This document shows, piece after piece, positions 1 through 8,046 of a stretch of 64,000 nt of DNA (the first letter of the stretch is position 1; every line of letters begins with the position of its first letter). The notes beneath the pieces were generated by a model. It did no database searches and was not told where the DNA came from. It saw only the letters and a program-made list of their open reading frames with translations. A program made the position numbers and the translations under genes. This stretch comes from Planctomycetota bacterium (lineage in GTDB: Bacteria > Planctomycetota > Phycisphaerae > UBA1845): the NCBI GenBank assembly GCA_016200265.1, contig JACQFE010000040.1, forward strand, positions 1 through 64,000. Reading direction: 5' to 3'.

Positions 1-2
1 CC

Positions 3-224
3 CCCAAGCACGGCAGCTGGCTGAACATGGCCGAGATCGAACTGAGCGTGCTGGAAAAACAGGCATTGGGCGAGCGTGTCGAGAGCGAAGTCGTGCTTCG
101 AGAACAGATCGCCGTCTGGAACGCCGATCGCAACCACCGATACAAAGGCATCGACTGGCAGTTCACGACCAGCGACGCTCAAATCAAACCAAAAAGGCTC
201 TACCCAAAAACTCAGATGGAATGA
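3..224 (+). CDS. IS630-family transposase, C-terminal part (cut by window edge)
   Basis: The frame is open from the left edge and begins with HGSWLNMAEIELSVL, then continues through AVWNADRN and IDWQFTTSDA to a C-terminal LYPKT. These are the last blocks of the DDE_3 (IS630/Tc1-like) transposase domain, including the glutamate (MAEIE) that forms the third acidic residue of the DDE triad. Only about the last 73 residues are present, so intactness cannot be judged. IS630 elements insert at TA; a TA lies at about 232, just past the stop, and could mark the right end of the element, but no terminal inverted repeat can be checked because the left end is missing. Confidence 0.8.
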   Translation, partial: PKHGSWLNMAEIELSVLEKQALGERVESEVVLREQIAVWNADRNHRYKGIDWQFTTSDAQIKPKRLYPKTQME

Positions 225-316
225 ACCACTAGCTCATTGAAGACGATTTCCCGAATGAAGTCCTGAACGATGCGCATCGGTGCGATCCCTCGCTCGTAGT
301 GGAACTCTGTAGTCAT
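212..316 (-). CDS. Small ORF abutting the IS630 end, possibly a truncated gene
   Basis: A 34-residue frame beginning MTTEFHYERGIAPMRIV and ending antisense to the transposase tail. The first 28 codons lie outside the presumed IS, and the last few lie inside it, as if a longer gene had been cut by the insertion. I do not recognise the product. It follows the fic gene on the same strand after a gap of about 110 bp. The call rests only on an open frame with plausible composition, so it may be chance. Confidence 0.2.
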   Translation of the reverse strand: MTTEFHYERGIAPMRIVQDFIREIVFNELVVHSI

Positions 317-427
317 TAGATTGTGCCTCGCAACTACGAACATGTCACCAACAAGGAAGATGTGTCCCCAAATGGGTTTTCTGGCAAAATCCAGCAGACT
401 ATCCGGAGGCCATGCACCCTCCCGAAT

Positions 428-1594
428 CTAGAGTTCAATTCGATTGTCGGACCGCTCAGTCTCGTTGTCGTCCTCCGTGACGGTGTGTTTATCGAAATAA
501 AACGTGTATTGCAATGAGAGCGTTCCCCGTTCAATTTGAATGCGAAAGAATGGTGTCTCTGGCAGGAATGCGCCAATGCTTCGTATTGTATCCCATTGAG
601 AGCGATTGATGATCTCATGTTTATTCAGGTGAATTCTAATTGGACCGCCGGCATCGGTAATCTTTGATGCGCAAATCTCAAACTCCCATCGAAGTTGCTC
701 CATCCTACGAGCCCAACGAGAGTATTCGAGTTCGCGCTTGTCTTCGTTGCGAGAGGTTTTCCCCACAATTTCCTCGACAAAAGAGTCAAATTCTTTTCCT
801 TGTGCGATCTCTGCTAGGTACCTGTCAAAAGTGCGGAGGACTTGCTGCGCGGCAAACTGCGTGAGCGCATTGAAGTCGCCATCGTCTGCTTTGGTTAATG
901 CGCTGAGATATTCGCGCCGATGCTCCGGGCGAACAATTGCACAAGTGAAGTTCTCTTGGAAGAGCAACAGATCCTGCCAAAGGCGGGCAATGCGGCCATT
1001 ACCATCCTTGAAAGGATGAATCCTCGCGAGTGCCCAATGTGCCCGGCAGGCGCGGACCAATCCAGGTATTTCGTTGTCCGTCCGCGACAAGCGCTTCATG
1101 ACTCGCTCGACTAGGCCGGGAACAACCGAATGGTCCGGCGGCTGGAATTTTGCGCCGGTGATCGTCACGCCCTGTTCACGGAAGCGTCCGCCCCAATACT
1201 CATCCGGCGTTTCGCGAAGAATGAGTTTATGAACTTCCAGCAGCCGATCGATCGAATGCGCCTTTGCGCCTTCTTCTCGAATTTGTGATATCCGGTCAAC
1301 GGCCTCTCCAAGATTGCGTGCTTCGATGGCCTCTCGCTTGCGATTTTCAATTAGCCGACCAGTCGTAAGAACGCTAATCGTTTCGCGCAGGTCGAGCGCA
1401 TTTCCCTCGATGGCGTTGCTGGCATACACGCGTTCGCCAACCAGCCCGTCCTCGATGCGTTTGACCACGTCTTTGGGCAACGGGCGATACTCATTGACGC
1501 GGCGCGCGGTCTCTTCCACGTCGGCGAGGATCGCGTTCGACACGCAGTCTAATACGATCTGCTCTGGAAGGAAAAGCTCCATGATAACGTTCAT
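428..1594 (-). CDS. Fic/DOC family protein (class II, N-terminal inhibitory motif)
   Basis: A 388-residue protein with the Fic core HPFKDGNGRIAR at residues 193-204, where H193 is the catalytic base and D198/N200/R201/R204 bind the nucleotide. An N-terminal SNAIEGN at 59-65 is the inhibitory alpha-inh motif ([S/T]xxxE[G/N]), so this is an auto-inhibited class II Fic. Such enzymes usually transfer AMP from ATP to a hydroxyl side chain of a target protein. The C-terminal ~110 residues form a separate region with no known signature visible to me. Two starts are possible, 1594 and 1582 (M5). A GGAGA lies immediately before 1594, too close for a normal ribosome-binding site, but well placed for 1582. 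It lies next to the IS remnant, in what looks like accessory DNA. Confidence 0.88.
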   Translation of the reverse strand: MNVIMELFLPEQIVLDCVSNAILADVEETARRVNEYRPLPKDVVKRIEDGLVGERVYASNAIEGNALDLRETISVLTTGRLIENRKREAIEARNLGEAVDRISQIREEGAKAHSIDRLLEVHKLILRETPDEYWGGRFREQGVTITGAKFQPPDHSVVPGLVERVMKRLSRTDNEIPGLVRACRAHWALARIHPFKDGNGRIARLWQDLLLFQENFTCAIVRPEHRREYLSALTKADDGDFNALTQFAAQQVLRTFDRYLAEIAQGKEFDSFVEEIVGKTSRNEDKRELEYSRWARRMEQLRWEFEICASKITDAGGPIRIHLNKHEIINRSQWDTIRSIGAFLPETPFFRIQIERGTLSLQYTFYFDKHTVTEDDNETERSDNRIEL

Positions 1595-1686
1595 TCTCCA
1601 CGACCCGCATGGCGTTCATCGAATTGTAGCTCACGAATCTTGCGGTCCAAACTGGATGGCTGACGGCGTCACGGCAGAAATTTTGC

Positions 1687-1714
1687 TTGACATCTTCATC
1701 ATGCGTGATACATA
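1687..1714 (+). promoter_or_regulatory. Possible sigma70-type promoter for the cobalamin operon
   Basis: TTGACA at 1687-1692, a 16-nt spacer and TACATA at 1709-1714. The -35 is consensus and the -10 is weak. Transcription would start near 1720, about 45 nt before the riboswitch core, a sensible arrangement. Confidence 0.3.
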
Positions 1715-1764
1715 GCACCCATTGCGGCTCGATTGGGCCGCGAAATTGACAAGTGAATACGTTG

Positions 1765-1975
1765 CGATCGTGGGTGCTTCGTCTCGTGGACGAGGCAAAA
1801 GGGAAGGTGGTGCGAATCCACCGTGGACCCGCCGCTGTGATCGGGGACGAAAACCGCAGATAGGCCATTCGATGCCGCTGCGTCTTGCGACGTGCATGAC
1901 GACGGCGCTTCGGAGAAGGCGCGGTCAGTAGTTTGATCCGAAAGCCAGAAGACCTGCCTGTGATCGCTCTCATCA
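1765..1975 (+). promoter_or_regulatory. Cobalamin (adenosylcobalamin/B12) riboswitch
   Basis: The conserved blocks of the cobalamin aptamer are present in order: GGTGCTTCG-like P2 start near 1773, GGGAAGGTGGTGCGAATCC at 1801-1819, ACCCGCCGCTGTGA at about 1827-1840, and the terminal B12-box region GCCAGAAGACCTGCC at 1944-1958. The element precedes an intrinsic terminator and a three-gene operon on the same strand. Binding of the cofactor normally lowers expression. The exact ends of the aptamer are approximate. Confidence 0.93.
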
Positions 1976-2067
1976 GTGGCGCCCTCGAGGTAGGGGCTCC
2001 GCGATCGACCACTGCGTGACGGTCTTCACTCCCAAGCGCGGTACATTGCCTGACTATAGCTTTCGAT

Positions 2068-2107
2068 CCCGGTGCTTCGCTTCGGCGGGCGCCGGGTTTC
2101 TTTTTTT
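2068..2107 (+). terminator. Intrinsic terminator forming the riboswitch expression platform
   Basis: CCCGGTGC at 2068-2075 pairs with GCGCCGGG at 2089-2096 (8 bp, one G-U), followed by TTTCTTTTTTT at 2097-2107. It sits about 110 nt after the aptamer and 50 nt before the first start codon. The design therefore looks like transcriptional control, with B12 favouring termination. Confidence 0.8.
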
Positions 2108-2157
2108 CCGGAATTGCGTCGCGAGGATCGACCAGTTCGGAGGAAGGAGTAGGCTTC

Positions 2158-3327
2158 ATGCCTTCGAAAGCACGGTTTGTGAAGTTCAGGCCTTGGGTGT
2201 TGGCGTCAGTGGCGGCGATGTTGACCTGTCCCACCGCATTGCGGGCGGATTCATTCAATAGCTATCAACTTGTCGAGTCTTTTTTGTTGCCGGGCGGCGC
2301 GGGGCCGACGGATTCACTAGCCGATGGACGGTTGATGACCATCGTTGGCTCGACGATTTATATCGAGACCATGCCGAATGGCCGCACGTTCGTTTCCCAG
2401 GGCAACCTGCCGCAAGCGGATATCGCGTCATTCGGGGCGGCCTTCCTGCGAGTGTCGCCAGATGGCGCTAAGTTCGCGGTCGGCAACAACGGCGGTGCAT
2501 CGTTTTCGAATTTCCAAATCGGAATTTTTAACGTCAGCAACCTAACGGGCACATGGTTCACGGCAGCGCACTACGATGCGGCCTGGATTGATAACACGAA
2601 ACTTGCCATCACGGCCGGTGATTTTGGAAGCCCGGCGTTCGTGACGGTTCTGGATGTCAAAAGCCCGAATCCGAACGTCCCGGACAATCGCACGATCATC
2701 TCCAACATCGGTGGCGCGTCGGCGGGAATCGCATTCGACGCCGCGGGAAATCTGTATACCGGCAATGGATTTCAGGGTTCCGGTCCCAGCGGTACCGGTG
2801 CAACCAAAGAGTTTTCGCATTCCACGTGGCTGGCCGCGTACACGTCCGGACCGCACATCAATTTCGAACCGTCAGGCACGTCGATCGTCGATGTGCTTTC
2901 CGCGTCGCCGCTGGCCTTTGATGGTGATGGAAATCTCTTCATCGGAGGTGGCGATTTTTCTGCGAATGACATTGATTTTGTAGCGATCACAAGAGCCTCT
3001 GCAGTTAGTGCTGCGGTAAGCGGTGGCGGAGCGATCAATCCCGCCGATCCAAGCCAGCTTCGGCGACTCGATCCGGACACCTCCAATAATTCGAACTTCT
3101 ATTCCGTAAATACAAACCCCGTGCTCCACGAAGTGTATGTGCGCGATCTCAGTGGCGATCGCGTCTATGTGTATCTCGATACATCCTCGATTCCCACAAT
3201 TTCGCAATGGGGGGCCGCCGCTTTCGCACTCGGCGTCCTTTGCGCCGGCACGATCGTTTTGAAGGGTAGACAAGTCTTGGGTTGTCAGAGGGCGGCAGAT
3301 AATGCGTCTAATGCGGAGGCCGCATGA
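2158..3327 (+). CDS. Exported IPTL-CTERM protein, beta-propeller-like, first gene of the B12-switch operon
   Basis: A 389-residue protein. Residues 1-31 form a signal peptide (FRPWVLASVAAML...ALRA). The middle part has short repeats of the kind seen in NHL/YncE-like propellers (AGIAFDAAGNLYTGN, SPLAFDGDGNLFIGG). The C-terminus carries IPTISQWGAAAFALG, a hydrophobic helix and then a basic residue, which fits the IPTL-CTERM sorting signal. The start is supported by AGGAAGGAG at 2141-2149. As the gene is directly under a cobalamin riboswitch, a role in binding or acquiring cobamides at the cell surface is plausible. Bacteroidetes use a propeller lipoprotein (BtuG) for that task, but homology to BtuG is not shown here. 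The stop overlaps the next start by 4 bp. Confidence 0.82.
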   Translation: MPSKARFVKFRPWVLASVAAMLTCPTALRADSFNSYQLVESFLLPGGAGPTDSLADGRLMTIVGSTIYIETMPNGRTFVSQGNLPQADIASFGAAFLRVSPDGAKFAVGNNGGASFSNFQIGIFNVSNLTGTWFTAAHYDAAWIDNTKLAITAGDFGSPAFVTVLDVKSPNPNVPDNRTIISNIGGASAGIAFDAAGNLYTGNGFQGSGPSGTGATKEFSHSTWLAAYTSGPHINFEPSGTSIVDVLSASPLAFDGDGNLFIGGGDFSANDIDFVAITRASAVSAAVSGGGAINPADPSQLRRLDPDTSNNSNFYSVNTNPVLHEVYVRDLSGDRVYVYLDTSSIPTISQWGAAAFALGVLCAGTIVLKGRQVLGCQRAADNASNAEAA

Positions 3328-4457
3328 CCCGACGCGATTGTCCTTTGATTTTGCTCGCAATGTTCGCGTGCATGCATGGCGTACGCGCTGAAACTCCGTT
3401 CGCGACGTGCGTACTCGATTATTCACCGGCCCCGGGGCAGTTCGTGAATAATGATGTCTTCAATGATCCTGATAAAGCGCTGGGTCCGCCTACGGGAGGC
3501 GGGACGCGGCAGCCGAACAACACCGGCGTTGTCACGCTTGGCGGATTCGGCGGCTCGATCATTCTCGGGTTCGATCATCCCGTGAAAGACGATCCGCTGA
3601 ATCCGATGGGGCTTGACGCGATTGTTTTCGGCAATGCTTCGTTCGTTGCCGGCGATCCGCAACGTCGCTGGGCAGAGTGTGCGACGATCGAGATCAGTGT
3701 CGACGAGAATCACAATGGCTTGCCTGATGATCGTTGGTATCTGATACCCGGTTCGCATATTATGAATCCGTCGCAGCAATTCACCTTGGCAACATGGGAT
3801 GATGACGTAAATGATCCCGCTCATCCTCCCGCGGATGCTGATTGGATTCCGCCGGAAGAAACCGGGATTTGGACAACTGCAGCGTTCGCACTTCCTTCCG
3901 CGACGTTCGCAATGATTCCGCTGCAAAATCCGGGCGGCTCGCCGAATTTTGACGCCATCTGGGGCTATGCCGACCACACTCCGACGCTCTTGCTGGGCGA
4001 TACGAATGCCGACGACGTGGTCGATGATCCATTGCTAACACCTGAAAAATTCTACACCCATCCCGACGATCCATTTACGATAGGCATCACTCCGGGCAGC
4101 GGCGGCGGCGACGCGTTCGATATCGCGTGGGCTGTCGACGAGATCACCGGCGAGCAGGCCCGTATCACGCAATTTAACTTCATCCGTATCACCACTGCGG
4201 TCAACTTCGTTTCTCCGCTTTTCGGCGAAATCTCCGCTGAAATCGATGCCGTCGCCGAAGTCGCACGCGACCCGTTCGGCGATTTTGACGATGACGATGA
4301 TATTGATTTGGCCGATGTCGCCGCCGCTCAGAATTGTCTCGGTGCGATTTTGGACTCTTGCGCGAAGTTTGATCGCCCACCGAACGGCGAGTGGTGTTCC
4401 GACACGTTTCTGGTTGTGCTTGATCGCCTCACCGGACCGCGGAGCGTTGATGAATGA
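3324..4457 (+). CDS. Exported surface protein with dockerin-like tail, second gene of the B12-switch operon
   Basis: A 377-residue protein with a signal peptide (residues 1-22, ending GVRA). The main domain contains NDPDKALGPP, GGFGGSIILGFDHPV and GLDAIVFGNASF, a block I associate from memory with 'cell surface protein' entries found beside B12-responsive loci in other phyla. The tail GDFDDDDDIDLADVAAAQN is a planctomycete dockerin-like calcium-binding repeat. There is no lipobox and no IPTL-CTERM signal. It is translationally coupled at both ends by ATGA overlaps, so the three products are likely made together. A direct role in cobamide capture is an inference from the riboswitch. Confidence 0.8.
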   Translation: MTRRDCPLILLAMFACMHGVRAETPFATCVLDYSPAPGQFVNNDVFNDPDKALGPPTGGGTRQPNNTGVVTLGGFGGSIILGFDHPVKDDPLNPMGLDAIVFGNASFVAGDPQRRWAECATIEISVDENHNGLPDDRWYLIPGSHIMNPSQQFTLATWDDDVNDPAHPPADADWIPPEETGIWTTAAFALPSATFAMIPLQNPGGSPNFDAIWGYADHTPTLLLGDTNADDVVDDPLLTPEKFYTHPDDPFTIGITPGSGGGDAFDIAWAVDEITGEQARITQFNFIRITTAVNFVSPLFGEISAEIDAVAEVARDPFGDFDDDDDIDLADVAAAQNCLGAILDSCAKFDRPPNGEWCSDTFLVVLDRLTGPRSVDE

Positions 4458-5233
4458 TACAGCGTCGCGGAAAGATCAACGGATTTACGCTGCTTGAATT
4501 GCTGGTGACATGTGGCGCGATCGCACTGTTGATGGGCCTGCTTGTTCCCTCTCTGAACATCGCTCGGGAGCAAGCACGCGCAACGGTCTGCCAATCCAAC
4601 ATCCATCAGCTCGCGTCAGCGAATGACATGTACGCAAAGGATTCGCACGGAGTCTACGTCCCGGGGGCCGCCGACTTCATCGAGAACTTGCATCGCTGGC
4701 ACGGGGAACGACCGAACCTAGAGGCTGCATTCGATCAGACAAACGGACCGCTTGCTGCCTACTACGGACCTCAGGGCGAAATTCGCACATGTCCAACCTT
4801 TGTGCCGGAACGATCCGGTTTTGAGGCTGGTTGCGGCGGCTATGGATACAACAATGACTACATCGGCGTGCAGGGCGTGTCTCAGGCCAGTGGCGGGTTC
4901 AAGGTGAACAATGATCGAGCGGGAGCGTTTGCGGACAAAATCCACAAATCCGGGGAAACGCTGATGTTCTTGGATTCCGCATTCGCGGCCGATGCGCTAA
5001 TTGAATACAGCTTTGCCGAACCGCGCTTCCAAACGCAATACAACTTCCGCGCCGATCCGTCGATCCACTTTCGGCACGCCGGCTCTGCCAATGTTGCATG
5101 GTGCGACGGCCATATCACTCGTGAGCGAATGACGTTTACATGGTCGAGCGGCATGTATCCGGTGGATCCGTCACACTACAAGATCGGCTGGTTCGGAAAC
5201 CGCGACGATAATACGTACTTCGATCTGCGCTAA
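4454..5233 (+). CDS. Prepilin-type pseudopilin with H-X9-DG motif, third gene of the B12-switch operon
   Basis: A 259-residue protein. The N-terminus GFTLLELLVTCGAIALL is a type IV prepilin cleavage/methylation signal followed by the hydrophobic assembly helix. The C-terminal part has HAGSANVAWCDG, an exact H-X9-DG signature typical of planctomycete pseudopilin-like proteins of the DUF1559 type. It probably forms or decorates a type II secretion/pilus-like structure in the periplasm. The ATG overlaps the stop of the previous gene. No BtuB-like outer-membrane receptor follows, so if the operon serves B12 uptake the transporter must be elsewhere. Confidence 0.85.
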   Translation: MIQRRGKINGFTLLELLVTCGAIALLMGLLVPSLNIAREQARATVCQSNIHQLASANDMYAKDSHGVYVPGAADFIENLHRWHGERPNLEAAFDQTNGPLAAYYGPQGEIRTCPTFVPERSGFEAGCGGYGYNNDYIGVQGVSQASGGFKVNNDRAGAFADKIHKSGETLMFLDSAFAADALIEYSFAEPRFQTQYNFRADPSIHFRHAGSANVAWCDGHITRERMTFTWSSGMYPVDPSHYKIGWFGNRDDNTYFDLR

Positions 5234-5315
5234 AACGACGATCGCTTCGATTTGTGATAGAGTATTGAGGTGCTGAGTACGTCATCTGCTGCGTGGAATG
5301 CAAATTGAGTGGTAC

Positions 5316-5357
5316 AAAAAAACGATCCTGGCGTGATGGTTCATCGCGCCAGGATCG
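5316..5357 (-). terminator. Intrinsic terminator of the RRM protein gene
   Basis: A perfect 11-bp stem, CGATCCTGGCG at 5323-5333 with CGCCAGGATCG at 5347-5357. On the minus strand it is followed by seven U residues (5322-5316). It lies about 110 nt after the stop of the RNA-binding protein gene. Confidence 0.85.
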
Positions 5358-5467
5358 CTCACATTTGCATCTCAAATTTGAGATTTCAAATCATTCGGTT
5401 CAATTTCGAGCCTGAGACTTCATGTCTGAGAACGTCGAAATCCAACTTCAGATTTGAGAAACTCAAT

Positions 5468-5842
5468 CTAGTACCGGCTGCGACCTCCGCCGTAACCACC
5501 ACGATCGCCGCCACGATCACCGCGGTCGCCGCCGCGACCACCTCGGCCACCGCCGCCGCCGCCACCACCACCGCTACCGGCAAAGCCGCGGCTCTCTTTC
5601 GGCTTGGCCTCATTGACCGTCAGCGCCCGGCCATCATGTTCCTGGCCATTCAAGGCGTCGATGGCCGCTTGCGCTTCCGCCTGCGAGCTGAACTCCACAA
5701 ACCCGAAGCCTTTGCTGCGACCGCTGTGGCGATCGGAAATGACTTCGACCGATTCGATCGTGCCGTGCGGGGCGAACATTTGCTCGAGATCCGCAGTCGT
5801 GACCGAATAACTCAAATTCCCAACATACAACTTTTTCCCCAT
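5468..5842 (-). CDS. RNA-binding protein, single RRM with glycine-rich tail
   Basis: A 124-residue protein. One RRM fills residues 3-80, with RNP2 as LYVGNL and RNP1 as KGFGFVEF, both with the expected aromatic residues. The tail is glycine/arginine rich (GGRGGRGGDRGDRGG), like the cyanobacterial and proteobacterial Rbp proteins that bind mRNA and are often cold induced. The start has GGAG seven bases upstream. It stands alone between convergent and divergent neighbours and has its own terminator. Confidence 0.92.
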   Translation of the reverse strand: MGKKLYVGNLSYSVTTADLEQMFAPHGTIESVEVISDRHSGRSKGFGFVEFSSQAEAQAAIDALNGQEHDGRALTVNEAKPKESRGFAGSGGGGGGGGGRGGRGGDRGDRGGDRGGYGGGRSRY

Positions 5843-6013
5843 GAAATTTCTCCGTTCAGGGGTGATTCGACCCGCATTTCGCTTTCGGGGTCTTTATGAA
5901 AGGGGTCGCACAATGGACCCAGCGGCAGGAGCGGCGAGGCGGAAATATGGAGAGGTTCGTACGCAAACCCGCAAACCCAAAAAACCGATCGTCTGATCCA
6001 CACCAACATCTAT

Positions 6014-6041
6014 ATTCTAGATCGCCTTTCCCGAAACGCAA
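6014..6041 (-). promoter_or_regulatory. Possible promoter of the RRM gene, giving a long 5' leader
   Basis: On the minus strand TTGCGT (6041-6036), a 16-nt spacer and TAGAAT (6019-6014). A start near 6007 would leave an untranslated leader of about 165 nt, a length common for cold-responsive RNA-binding protein genes. The rest of the 409-bp gap 5843-6251 shows nothing else I can name. Confidence 0.28.
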
Positions 6042-6251
6042 GTCAAATCTGGCAGCCAGAAAATTCCTTGATTGAGTGGAACTTCAATCGAGATCACGAA
6101 TTTGTCACACTTTGGCGCCGATGACGCCCGGCTGCGGAGTAACACGCTCAACAAAGCAACGTGCGAGAATCCGCGATTCCCGCGCGCACTGAAGTTCACG
6201 GCTCGAAGGTCTGGGGACACCGTCCGGCAAATTGGGGACAATGGAAGGAGT

Positions 6252-7115
6252 TCAATCCTCCTGGCTTTGAAATTCAACGTTATCAATCAGGCGGGTTGCG
6301 CCGATGCGGACGGCCAGACAAATGCGTGCCCTGCCATGCATCCAATTCAACGACGCAAGTGAATCCGGGTCCACGACTTCAATGTAATCAACGCTCGCGG
6401 GGCCGGCGTCGAGTATCGTGCGCCGGATTTGATCGACGATCGATGACGCATCCTTCTCGCCGGCGGCGACCGCAGCCCGAGCTGCGAAAAGCGCTCGACT
6501 TAGCGATGTCGCCTGAAGGCGCTCGGTCTCACTCAAATAGACATTTCGGCTCGACATAGCCAATCCGTCCGGCTCGCGAATGGTCGGACAACCGACAATT
6601 TCGATCGGAATGTTGAGATCGCGTACAATGCGGCGGATGACGGTCAGTTGCTGATAGTCCTTTTCGCCGAAGAACGCGGCATCGGCCGGCAAAATGTTGA
6701 ATAGTTTGCACACCACGGTGGCCACTCCGTCAAAGTGCCCGGGTCGATAGGCGCCACATAGCCGCTCCCCAATCACGCCGACGTGCAGCGTCGCGGCCGC
6801 ATCCGTGGCATACATCGTGCCGACGTCCGGCGTGAAGACGATCGCAGCCCCGGCCTCGCGGCAGAGCTTGAGGTCGTTTTCGAGCGGGCGCGGATATTTA
6901 GAGAAGTCTTCTTTCGGGCCGAATTGCGTAGGGTTCACGAAGATCGTGACGGCGACTTCATCGCAGCGCTTTCGGGCGTCGGCGATTAGTGAAAGATGCC
7001 CGGCGTGAAGCGCGCCCATGGTCAGCACGAGTCCGACAGACTGACCTCGACGCTGAAACGATCGAACCGCTTCACGGCATTCTGCGATTTCTGTTATCTG
7101 CCGCATCAGGTTCAT
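6252..7115 (-). CDS. panC: Pantothenate synthetase
   Basis: Condenses pantoate with beta-alanine using ATP in the cytosol, the last step of vitamin B5 synthesis. Near the N-terminus TMGALHAGHLSL holds the HxGH nucleotide-binding signature, followed by FVNPTQFGPKEDFSKYPR (pantoate site), FFGEKDYQQL and the KMSS-like AMSSRNVYLS. The length of 287 residues is normal. The frame extends upstream to a GTG at 7172, but that extension is encoded by an interspersed repeat, so the ATG at 7115 (MNLMRQ) or 7106 is preferred. No panB or panD is adjacent. Confidence 0.95.
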   Translation of the reverse strand: MNLMRQITEIAECREAVRSFQRRGQSVGLVLTMGALHAGHLSLIADARKRCDEVAVTIFVNPTQFGPKEDFSKYPRPLENDLKLCREAGAAIVFTPDVGTMYATDAAATLHVGVIGERLCGAYRPGHFDGVATVVCKLFNILPADAAFFGEKDYQQLTVIRRIVRDLNIPIEIVGCPTIREPDGLAMSSRNVYLSETERLQATSLSRALFAARAAVAAGEKDASSIVDQIRRTILDAGPASVDYIEVVDPDSLASLNWMHGRARICLAVRIGATRLIDNVEFQSQED

Positions 7116-7146
7116 TGTCGATTGGAGATTGTCGATTGTCGATTCG
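7116..7146. repeat. Interspersed GTCGATT repeat
   Basis: A run of GTCGATTG-type units (ATTGTCGATTGGAGATTGTC and onward). The same unit arrangement recurs at 53638-53669 and, shortened, at 63634-63645, so it is a dispersed genome repeat. Here it lies in the leader of panC. Confidence 0.6.
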
Positions 7147-7329
7147 GAAGTATTACCCAAAAGGGGTTCCACACGGTGCTCCCATAGTTGAGCGTTGGCT
7201 ACGCTTCCACGACAATGCGTCCCATAAGAATAATTCGAACCTGAACGCAGTCTTTCGGCGATTTCGTGCGGCGCACCGCGCTAGATTGCCATTTGCCTAA
7301 TTTTCGAACTAACGACCGTGTAACGAGCT

Positions 7330-7950
7330 GTGTCTAACTGTATGGATTTGGGCCAATTGCGAACTTCCGTGGAAACACCGAGCGTTGAAGTCCAATTGGT
7401 CGTCCGGGCCAGAAATGGCGACGCCGACGCCTTTGGCGAGCTGGTTCGAATCCACCAGCGGCGAGCGGTTTCGGTGGCATATCGGCTGCTGGGAAACACG
7501 AGCGATGCGGCCGACGCGGCTCAGGATGCTTTCGTCCGAGCCTTTCGGAGCCTAAGTCAGCTTGAGGATCCGGCTCGGTTCTCGGGCTGGCTGATGCGGA
7601 TCGTCAGCAACCTTGCCCTGAATTTTCGGCGAGGAAGGGCGACCCGAGCGACGAAATCGCTCGATGACGAATTCGCAAGTGTGGAATCGAGTCGCGACGT
7701 CTCCACCGGATTGCGGCTTGCCGGCGATCAAGCGGATGGAACGGATGCGGCTCGCGAGACGCATGACGCCATCAGTGGGGCGTTGGAGAAGTTGCCGGAC
7801 AAGCAGCGATTGGCCCTGATCCTTTTCAGCGTCGAGGGGCTGCCGCAAAAGGAAGTCGCGGACATCTTGGAATGCAGCGTGGAGTTGGTGAAATGGAATG
7901 TCTTTCAAGCTCGGCAAAAACTGAGAGAACTGTTGTCCGAGCTTCTGTGA
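7330..7950 (+). CDS. ECF-type RNA polymerase sigma factor
   Basis: A 206-residue protein with the two domains of group 4 sigma factors. Region 2 runs over residues 22-95 (AFGELVRIHQRRAVSVAYR, DAADAAQDAFVRAF, FSGWLMRIVSNLALN) and region 4 over about 148-205 (LPDKQRLALILFSVEGLPQKE, with the helix-turn-helix EVADILECSVELVKWNVFQAR). The linker between them is long and of low complexity. The start is GTG at 7330 or ATG at 7342. The next gene encodes a membrane protein of anti-sigma type, so the pair probably forms an envelope-signal switch. Confidence 0.93.
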   Translation: MSNCMDLGQLRTSVETPSVEVQLVVRARNGDADAFGELVRIHQRRAVSVAYRLLGNTSDAADAAQDAFVRAFRSLSQLEDPARFSGWLMRIVSNLALNFRRGRATRATKSLDDEFASVESSRDVSTGLRLAGDQADGTDAARETHDAISGALEKLPDKQRLALILFSVEGLPQKEVADILECSVELVKWNVFQARQKLRELLSELL

Positions 7951-8010
7951 TATGCCAGGCACTTTTTGATATGCCGAGCTTTAGGATACCTGATGGGCCT
8001 TGTTGATTGA

Positions 8011-8046
8011 CCCCCTCTCCTTTCAAGGGAGAGGGCAGGGGTGAGG
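8011..8046. repeat. Interspersed CCCTC/GAGGG palindrome
   Basis: CCCTCTCC and GGGAGAGGG arms around TTTCAA, followed by CAGGGGTGAGGG. This is one of several C-run/G-run palindromes in the window (others at 22849, 53365, 53846 and 54725). It contributes the proposed GTG start of the next gene. Confidence 0.6.

Noticed and set aside
1491-2258. Long minus-strand ORF (255 codons)
   Set aside because: It covers the cobalamin riboswitch and terminator; composition is Arg-rich and has no recognisable domain.
7440-7460. T-loop-like GGTTCGAATCC
   Set aside because: It lies in the coding sequence of the sigma factor and has no tRNA arms around it.
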